From Megamerina dolium (taxonomy: Eukaryota > Arthropoda > Insecta > Diptera > Megamerinidae): 64,000 nt of DNA. Shown piece after piece: positions 57,140 to 64,000 of this stretch; positions within the stretch are counted from its first letter, which is position 1; each line of letters begins with the position of its first letter. The DNA lies in the NCBI GenBank assembly GCA_963854835.1, contig OY978526.1, positions 36,308,501-36,372,500 of the forward strand, written 5' to 3'. The notes under the pieces were generated by a model, which saw nothing but the letters and a program-made list of their open reading frames with translations, searched no databases and had not been told where the DNA came from. The position numbers and the translations under genes are program-made.

Positions 57140-59432
57140 AATAAAAATTTTTGAAAAAAATTAATTCGTTTTCATTTGGCGTCGATTTTTCTGTGTACCA
57201 ATATTTATGACTTGACTAGATAGTAAAAAAATCTAAATATAAATTTAACAAAATTTTGATTAATTCATAAATTGACTAAATATTATTGACGAGCTTTAAA
57301 TGATTAAGCAATTAGTTGCAAAACTGAATTTCAACAAATTTTATAAAGGGTATTATGCGTGTTCTGAATATCTTCCAGCAAAATTTTGTCACAAGTCTTT
57401 GGAAAATTATACTGAACGCTTGTTTTTGAGTTCGAGTAACGTACTAAAAATGTATAATTTACGTTGACTTTACTTGAACTTATTTAATTTAAAGATTTCT
57501 TTAGAAAATACTGGCAATATTAGTTTACTAATTTTCTTTTCTCTTTATATTGTTTTCAATTTTTCGCAATTTCTTCTTTTCCTTCAATCTCACTCTGTCT
57601 CTCTGACTACAGTTTCCAATTGTAATTAAATTCAAATCAAAGAAGAAAAGGCTCAAATTTGGATAGAGCGAAAAAAATAACAAGAGGCTTAAATACAATA
57701 TCTATCTTCATTAGGCCACAGTAATGTTATAAAAGGAAAAGGGATAGACGTATAGTGTCCGTGGGATCCATGGATGCTTGTGATATATATTTTCTAGTAT
57801 TTTAATAGAGAAAAAGAGAGAGTGAGAGAGTAATAGGGAAATAGATAGAGAATGAAATACTGATACTCTATTTGGTTATTGTCCGCTTTTTTTTTCAAGT
57901 GTACATCGGATGCGTCGTCAAATTGCGGGCAGATTAAGTAATGAATAACATTTGCAACATTATAAAGTGTAGCAATAAAGGAGAACAGCAATATTAGCGT
58001 ATAAATTACCAAATAAGAAAATGCAAAAAAAAAGGAAAGTATTAACAATATTGTTCTTGTTATTGTTGCATGTGATGATGATGATTAAGATGGTGATGGT
58101 GATGATGGTAGACAATACTGGCAGTAGTAACAGCTTGTTTTTGAAAATATTATTATAAATTCCTTATGATTCATAAATACAATAAAGGGTATTTGCTAAA
58201 GCGGGAATCAGAGCGAAAAGAGACAATGGAGAGAAAAAAATTGCATGAATTCTGAATCCTTAAATAACAAATATGCGATATAAATTACAATTTCAACAAA
58301 TTAATGTACCATACATGCTACAAAGTAGTACAAGTACGTGCACATAAAAATTATTCATGTATGAAGTAGGTAGCGCACAGCTTATGTATATGATTTATTG
58401 CATGATGTGTGAATTTATTTATAATGTTGACAGTTGTGCAAACTACCTTATTACATACGAATTATATTTATATGAAGAATAATATATATTTTCTTGCAAG
58501 TATAAAGCTTAGATATTTATTGTAAGTAGTGAGTCTAAGTGTTCACTCCATACGAATAATGAGTGTTCACTCAGTACACAATAGCATGGACTATATTGTA
58601 TTTCTAGAATCATATTTCGCCTTGCACCTTCATATACAAACATAACACAAAAATGAGCTTCATTAACCATTCATGCAATCATTTTTCAAATACTACTTGC
58701 CACACAAAGATAGTTTGGTGATTCTTCTCTTCAACCATCATCAACAATATTACCCAACCACAATATTTTGCATGTCGTACGTTAAGTGAATAAGCATCCA
58801 TTTACATGTTCTTATTTACCCATATAAAGAAAGTGTCATATGAAACCAGGATTTACCAAAAGGTGTGCGAGAATGAGTAAATTTTGCATTAGAGGGTGGC
58901 AAGGCTTCGTTCGATCTGCATATGGGTATGAGGAAGCGCATCGCATCGCATGGCAAAAAAGGTAAACCCAATTAGAAACTAGATATATGACACTTTAGTG
59001 AAGTCATAGTCATTCAATGTACACGTATGTGCTGCGATAATATTGTATTATGTGCTAACGTACACAACAAATAGCGAGAATAATATTGTAGATATCACTT
59101 GCTGTAGGTATGTGTGTCGTGTGTCTGTGTGTGTGAGAGAAAATTGAAAAGCAGCAAGGAACAACAATAGCAATAGCAACAACAATAGTGTCACATTTAT
59201 AACAAAACATTTCATGAACGCTAACAATAAAGCGTGTAATTACAATCTTTTGCTTGTTGTTTATGTGCTTCCTTGCTATATTTTCTTTTTTGTGTGTTGT
59301 ACAGTTAGCTACATACTATTTTATGAGCGTCTATATATGTGTATGCGCTTCTGTATATAATACCAAAGAAGAAAGGCACGCACACCGAAAAAATCAAAAA
59401 GTACCGTTTGCTCATTCATGTGAAATACGCTG

Positions 59433-59655
59433 GAGAGGAGGCTGAATGTGTGTGTGTGTGTGAGTGAGTGAATGAATGAATTTCCAAAGAAAGATCTACA
59501 TTGCTTCATTGCCACATAGCTAAAGGGTATGTCATGGCATGCATTGGCCAAAAATACACTAAAACCATATGATGGAGTATGTTAGAGAAAGCAGAAAGTG
59601 AGAGAGAGTGTGTGAGAGAGAGAGAGATAGTGAGAGAAATTTATAAGCAAATGGC
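59433..59655. promoter_or_regulatory. Possible Polycomb response element
   Basis: Within about 220 bases there are two Zeste-type TGAGTG sites (59461-59470), GAGAG at 59433-59437, a dense GAGAG tract at about 59598-59635 and two PHO-type cores (ATGGC at 59534-59538 and 59651-59655). PREs in Drosophila combine these motifs, and one (bx) lies in the Ubx intron. Part of the GA tract is simple sequence, so the count may overstate the case. Confidence 0.35.
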
Positions 59656-59884
59656 AGACAATACGGCAGGTTGTTTGTTGGGTGTGCAGCAGTTAATGGG
59701 TGGTGGGTGTTTGCACATAAGGATTGCTCATGTGCGTGTGTGTGAATATGTGTGTGTGTGTAATACGCGTTGTAGCGCATAATTACTTTACAAGTTCATT
59801 ATAAACAATCATAAATCTATGAAATACAACACTATAAGTACAACAACAACAATAAGAAATACATGAAACAAACAATAGACACTC

Positions 59885-59922
59885 AGTTGAGTTGAGTTGA
59901 GTTGAGTTCAGCTGAGTTGAGA
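59885..59922. repeat. (GAGTT)n pentamer repeat
   Basis: Seven TGAGT/GAGTT units with a few changes. On the minus strand this reads as repeated CAACT. Confidence 0.8.
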
Positions 59923-60928
59923 TGAGTGTTGTGTTGGAAGCAGCGACATTATTATTACGATGTTGCACTATAACAATAGCAACAACAACAATATAGTGCT
60001 TGCATTGCACACCTATGTATGTGGATATTAATTTTGTTTTACAACTTTGAAGTACATTTCTTTGTCTCTTGTGATTGTCTGAGTGTAGGTACTTGATTCA
60101 TAATGCACTCGAAAAACAATAGAAAATGCTTTATTATGATTTTTTTTTTTGAGATTCGCCAAAAATGAGAAAATTCAATATATATGCGAAACTAATAAAG
60201 AATATAGTTCAATATAGTCCAATTTAGCCTTTCGAATCAAAGGTTTCTCTTTTTCTAAGATAATGACGTAGTTTATTCGCGGCTGAACTGAATTGTTTGA
60301 CACTAAGAAGATCAAAAATTGCACCCTAGTGGGTCCATCTTTATTTTTCAAAAATGTATTTTCATTATATTATATGAAATGTAGTTGTTTGCAGAAATCG
60401 ATCGATATTTACTGCTTCACAACGAAAAAAATACATTTTTTCTTTATTTTTCTTTGATTTGTAACCATCAATATATATGGAGCATCACAGCCTCCTTAGA
60501 AAATGTGTTTTGCATTTTATGATATAAATTAGGGTAAACTCTATGATATTCTCCACTTTCAATATAATATCCTGCACGAGTTCTTTTCTTTTGAATGGTG
60601 AAATTCTTTAAAATACAAATTTTTTCACTTGCTTCTACCTTATTTTCATATACAATACCCCTTTATACGTTGGCAAATGTATTGCTTTACTGTATGTAAT
60701 TCGACTCAATTTATTATAGAGATGGTTGTAGGCGTAATATTTTTTTTTTTTTGAGTATGCTTTATGTATTTGAAGTATCAAGTTGTGATAGCCAATTAGC
60801 ACGTAAGATCATATTAAAAACGTTCTAATTATAAGGACATTATTAAACCATCACTATTTAATATTTTTTCCTTACAGACCAAGACCACACAAAATTTATG
60901 TAAATAAATGGATAAATATATGGTAGCT

Positions 60929-61095
60929 ATGGTAGCTCAATGTTTAATGCCTTATGGGATGATGGTTGGTTCGAATCCGGTGGTCCGATTAATGTTTCCC
61001 AGAAAGACAAAATTTGATATTTGTCACCAATCAATCAGAAAGTAATCCGATGGCAAGAATTTACAATGAAAAACTTCTGTGAGAAAATTGAGAAA
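60929..61095 (+). mobile_element. tRNA-headed SINE (second type)
   Basis: A box GGTAGCTCAATG (60931-60942) and B box GGTTCGAATCC (60968-60978) are near-perfect RNA polymerase III boxes at tRNA-like spacing. After the head comes an unrelated body. The head differs from that of the SINE at 12.55 kb. No acceptor stem pairs, so a functional tRNA is unlikely. The right limit is approximate: the RTE-like element begins at 61101. Confidence 0.6.
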
Positions 61096-61100
61096 ACAAT

Positions 61101-62340
61101 TTACTTACTTACTTACTTATGTGGCCACAACAACCGAATATCGATTTAGGCCGAATATAATATGCTTCGCCAGCCATCTCTGTTCTTCGTTAGCTGGCGC
61201 CAGTTAGAAATTCCAAGCGCCGTCAGGTTCTCCAGTACTTGGTCTTTCCACCGGAGGTTTGGTCTTCCTCTTCTGCGCCGTCCTCCAGCGGGTTCCGAAT
61301 ATAACACCTTTTTAGCTGGAGCGTGTTCTTCCATTCGCTCGACATGACCTAGCCAGCGCAGCCGCTGGATTTTGATGCACTTTACTATGTCAATATCGGC
61401 ATACAGCTCTTACAGCTCATGGTTGTACCTTATTCGGTACTCGCCACCAACGCAAATAGGTCCAAAGATCTTGCGTAGGACTTTTCTCTCGAAAACTCCA
61501 AGCATTCGCTCATCCGAGGTGGAAATTGTCCAGGCTTCAGCGCCATATGTTAGGACAGGCATGATGAGAGACTTGTAGAGTGTAGTTTTCGTTCTTCGAG
61601 AGAGGGCTCGACTTCTCAATTGCTTACTCAGCCAAAAGTAACACCTGTTGCAAGAGTGATCCTTGCAATATCTCCAAGCTGACGTCATTACTGCTGTTAA
61701 TGCTGGTTCCAAGATAGACAAAGTCCCTTACTACTTTAAAAGCGTAGTTGTCAACAGTGACGTGCTGGCCAAGACGCCGGGACTCTTTGTTTGTTGACAC
61801 TAGATACTTCGTCTTGCCCTCGTTCACCGTAAGACCCATCCGACGCGACTCTCTTTCTAACCCTGAGAATGCTGCACTGACTGCTCGCGTTTTCATGCCG
61901 ATTATGTCAATATCGTCGGCATACGCTAACAGCATGACACTTTTGTTGAAGATAGTGCCATTATGTCGTAGATCAGCAGCTCGTATTATTTTCTCCATAA
62001 TAAGATTGAAGAAGTCGCACGATAACGAATCACCTTGTCTGAAGCCCCGTTCGGTATTAACGGTGCGGAGAGATCCTTCCCAATTTTCACTGCACAAGAG
62101 GAGTTATGAAGTGTCATTCTACAAAGTCGAATGAGCCTTGCAGGAATACCGAACTCAGACATTGTTGCGTAGAGGTAATCCCTTACCGGACTGTCGAAAG
62201 CGGCTTTATAATCAACAAATAGGTGGTGTGTGTCGATCTGTTTTTCTTGGGTCTTCTCCAGGATTTGGCGCAGTGTGAAAATTTGGTCGATGGTAGAATT
62301 ACCAGGTCTGAAGCCAATAAGAAAATAATTTTGCCTTTTG
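61101..62340 (-). mobile_element. Decayed RTE-like LINE
   Basis: On the minus strand this is the RT half of a non-LTR element ending at a (TTAC)4 microsatellite (61101-61118), where jockey elements would have poly(A). 3' microsatellite tails are typical of RTE-type LINEs. The 5' end is truncated within the RT at about 62340. A shorter copy of the same end lies at 8030-8273. The clade (RTE or a relative) is inferred from motif wording and tail type, not from a tree. Confidence 0.8.
61146..62330 (-). pseudogene. Reverse transcriptase remnant of the RTE-like LINE
   Basis: From 62315 down it reads GFRPGNSTIDQIF, RT motif A as LFVDYKAAFDSP, GFRQGDSLSCDFFN, YADDIDI (motif C with both Asp), GLTVNEGKTKY, YLGTSIN, CYFWLSKQLRSRALSRRTKTT, VLTYGAEAWT, ERKVLRKIFGP and a C-terminal GRPNLRWKDQ-NWRQ. 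The frame shifts near 62060-62075, returns near 61650-61680 and is broken by one in-frame TAA at about 61408-61410. The endonuclease half is absent. Confidence 0.85.
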
Positions 62341-64000
62341 AAATGAGATAATGTAAATGTTTACTATGCAGCACAGTCTAAATTTAGAAACATTTTCTAG
62401 AAAACATTATGTTGCAAGAGTTCTACTATTCGAAATTAGTTAATATCAGTGTGTTTCTTTCAGTGGTGTCAAAATTTATAATGCTTTGTATTACTGAAAG
62501 AATTTGTTTAAAAGTAATCAAAAGATCAAATTTTTAAAATTCGTGTTTTAAAAATAATGGGTTCACAATATCCACAATCATTTTAAAATAAATTTTTTGG
62601 CAAAAATTTTATTCTGATTTCAGAAAAATAATACTACTGGTCACTTCTATGTGAATCACTCATGGAGAAAGGTGATAAGGTGCACCTACCCGTTGATGAG
62701 ATACTTCGAAGCCAACGAAGCCACAATGCCATCCGATCGACTCAATATCTATTCAAATGATTTGATTTTTTATTACGCCTGCTAACCAATCACTTTGTAC
62801 TGTACTTATGTATAGTTCACATGACCATCATTTGTATCACATCAGCATGGACATATATGCGAAACATCACCTTCCCTCTAATGATGAGGATGATGATGGT
62901 GGTAATGATGTTGATTTACTGCATGACTGCAATGTTTTCTTAATTTTCATTTATAACCAAATACCAGCCTCTTGATAAATGATGCTAGCATACAATTCAA
63001 AGCATTTATTTTGCCTTCAATCTCAATATTGAGCTTATACAAAGCCGAGTAAAATTCAAATGAAATATAGTGGGTATGCACAATAATAAAATACGCACCA
63101 ACAAGCACACACACATCCATCCATCCCCATCAAGAATGAATTTGTTTGCTGTTTGCTTTACGATTTTCATATAACTAATTTTTCTTATGCTTCAGTTGCC
63201 TCCAGTATTGATATTGTGTTGCCATTAGACTTGAACGGACAACTCCCTCTAACGGCTGTTCTGGTTGTTGTTGTTGTTCGTACATATTAGAAAACTGACA
63301 AAAATGCAAAAATGAGGGGTTTGAAACAACACAAATGTGGGCAGAGGCTAACGGGTGTTACTTAGACGCATAAATGTGGGCGTTATAGGAATAGACGACA
63401 AATGTTTCTTCAGAAGATGTCGAAGGTGTAGACGGTATTCATTGCAAAAGATATTTCAAAGAATTTTCTTCAGCCGCAAGGAGAAAGTTTTCTTAAATAG
63501 AAAAGAAACAAAACAAAGAAAAGCAACAAAAAAAAAATAAATAAATAAAAGAAAATAAACCGAAAACAAGAAAAATGAAAGAAAGAATGAATGAACTGAA
63601 CAAGAAGAAGAAGAAGAGGAACGGCTTATGTAAACAACAAATGGCAGCAGCAGCAGCGTGCAATGCGCTTTTTCTGTAGACACATTTTAAGAAATATTTC
63701 ATCGAAATGTGTCCCTCGTGTAACATTTAACATTAAAGATGGGTGGGCGATTGAGGGATGGTCGGTCGGTGTATGATGTTCTTGCTATTGCTATTCGTGG
63801 CAATGGAATGTCGCATACACACACACACACACATACGCAACACCTATAAATTGGCTTTATTTCGTAAGACAATGTTTCACTGTTTTCAAATGTACAAATA
63901 TATAAAATTTACCAACAACAACAACAATGAAGTATTGTACAAATAAGAACACACCGAAAGAAGAAAGCATCACAAATTGCACGCGTCTTTTGTTGGAGCG
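62341..64000. other. Ubx: Presumed Ubx intron, end of window
   Basis: No gene. Contains GAT, CA, GTT and AAG repeats. No Ubx microexon sequence was recognised on the minus strand, so the intron probably continues past the window. Confidence 0.5.

Larger units (their letters stand above)
57140..60928. other. Ubx: Presumed Ubx intron
   Basis: No gene. It contains CT/GA and GTT/CAA repeats, a GAGTT pentamer run at about 59885-59922 and GT runs near 59448-59460. The spot at 59433-59655 is listed separately. Confidence 0.5.

Noticed and set aside
60929..60990. Functional tRNA gene
   Set aside because: Good boxes but no acceptor stem pairing; SINE head more likely.

Overview
The window reads as a piece of a fly genome, very probably an acalyptrate dipteran such as a tephritid fruit fly. 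It is AT-rich and full of dipteran-style microsatellites (CAA/GTT, GT, GA and GAT runs). It holds the homeodomain exon of Ultrabithorax (Ubx) with a homeodomain I read as the same as the Drosophila one, and several insect transposon families. The species call is inference; the fly call rests on Ubx and on the DINE-1/mini-me-like elements.

Layout. At 1-17.5 kb I see no convincing host gene. This stretch holds a 5'-truncated jockey-type LINE with target duplications (176-1512), a small SINE-like insertion with a perfect 16-bp duplication (3246-3329), the tail of an RTE-like LINE (8030-8273), a DINE-1/Helentron-type element with ~312-bp internal repeats (9031-10957) and a tRNA-headed SINE (12.55-12.8 kb). 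At 17.6-20.5 kb on the + strand lies a small spliced locus for Cys-Gly-Pro-rich proteins of the male-specific sperm protein (Mst) type, with a possible translational control element in its leader and exons whose phases allow two products. At 23.3-30.4 kb is an AT-rich stretch read on the - strand as the likely long Ubx 3' untranslated region. It holds six octamers matching the miR-iab-8-5p seed, one of which also matches miR-iab-4-5p. The last Ubx coding exon is at 30412-30713 on the - strand, and everything to its right (30.7-64 kb) is presumably the large last Ubx intron.

The presumed intron has no other convincing gene. It carries four decayed mariner-like copies (36.3, 44.8, 48.1 and 56.7 kb), a second DINE-1-like element (53.5-54.7 kb), a diverged ~150-bp tandem array (42.1-42.8 kb), a decayed RTE-like LINE (61.1-62.3 kb) and many microsatellites. 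Two spots combine GAGA runs with PHO-type cores and could be Polycomb response elements. No Ubx microexon was recognised, so the rest of the gene should lie to the right of the window.

How it fits together: the sperm-protein locus (+) and Ubx (-) are convergent, with their 3' ends facing across about 20.5-23.3 kb. The main biological points are the microRNA-site cluster downstream of Ubx, the transposon load in a Hox intron, and the alternative-exon logic of the sperm-protein locus.
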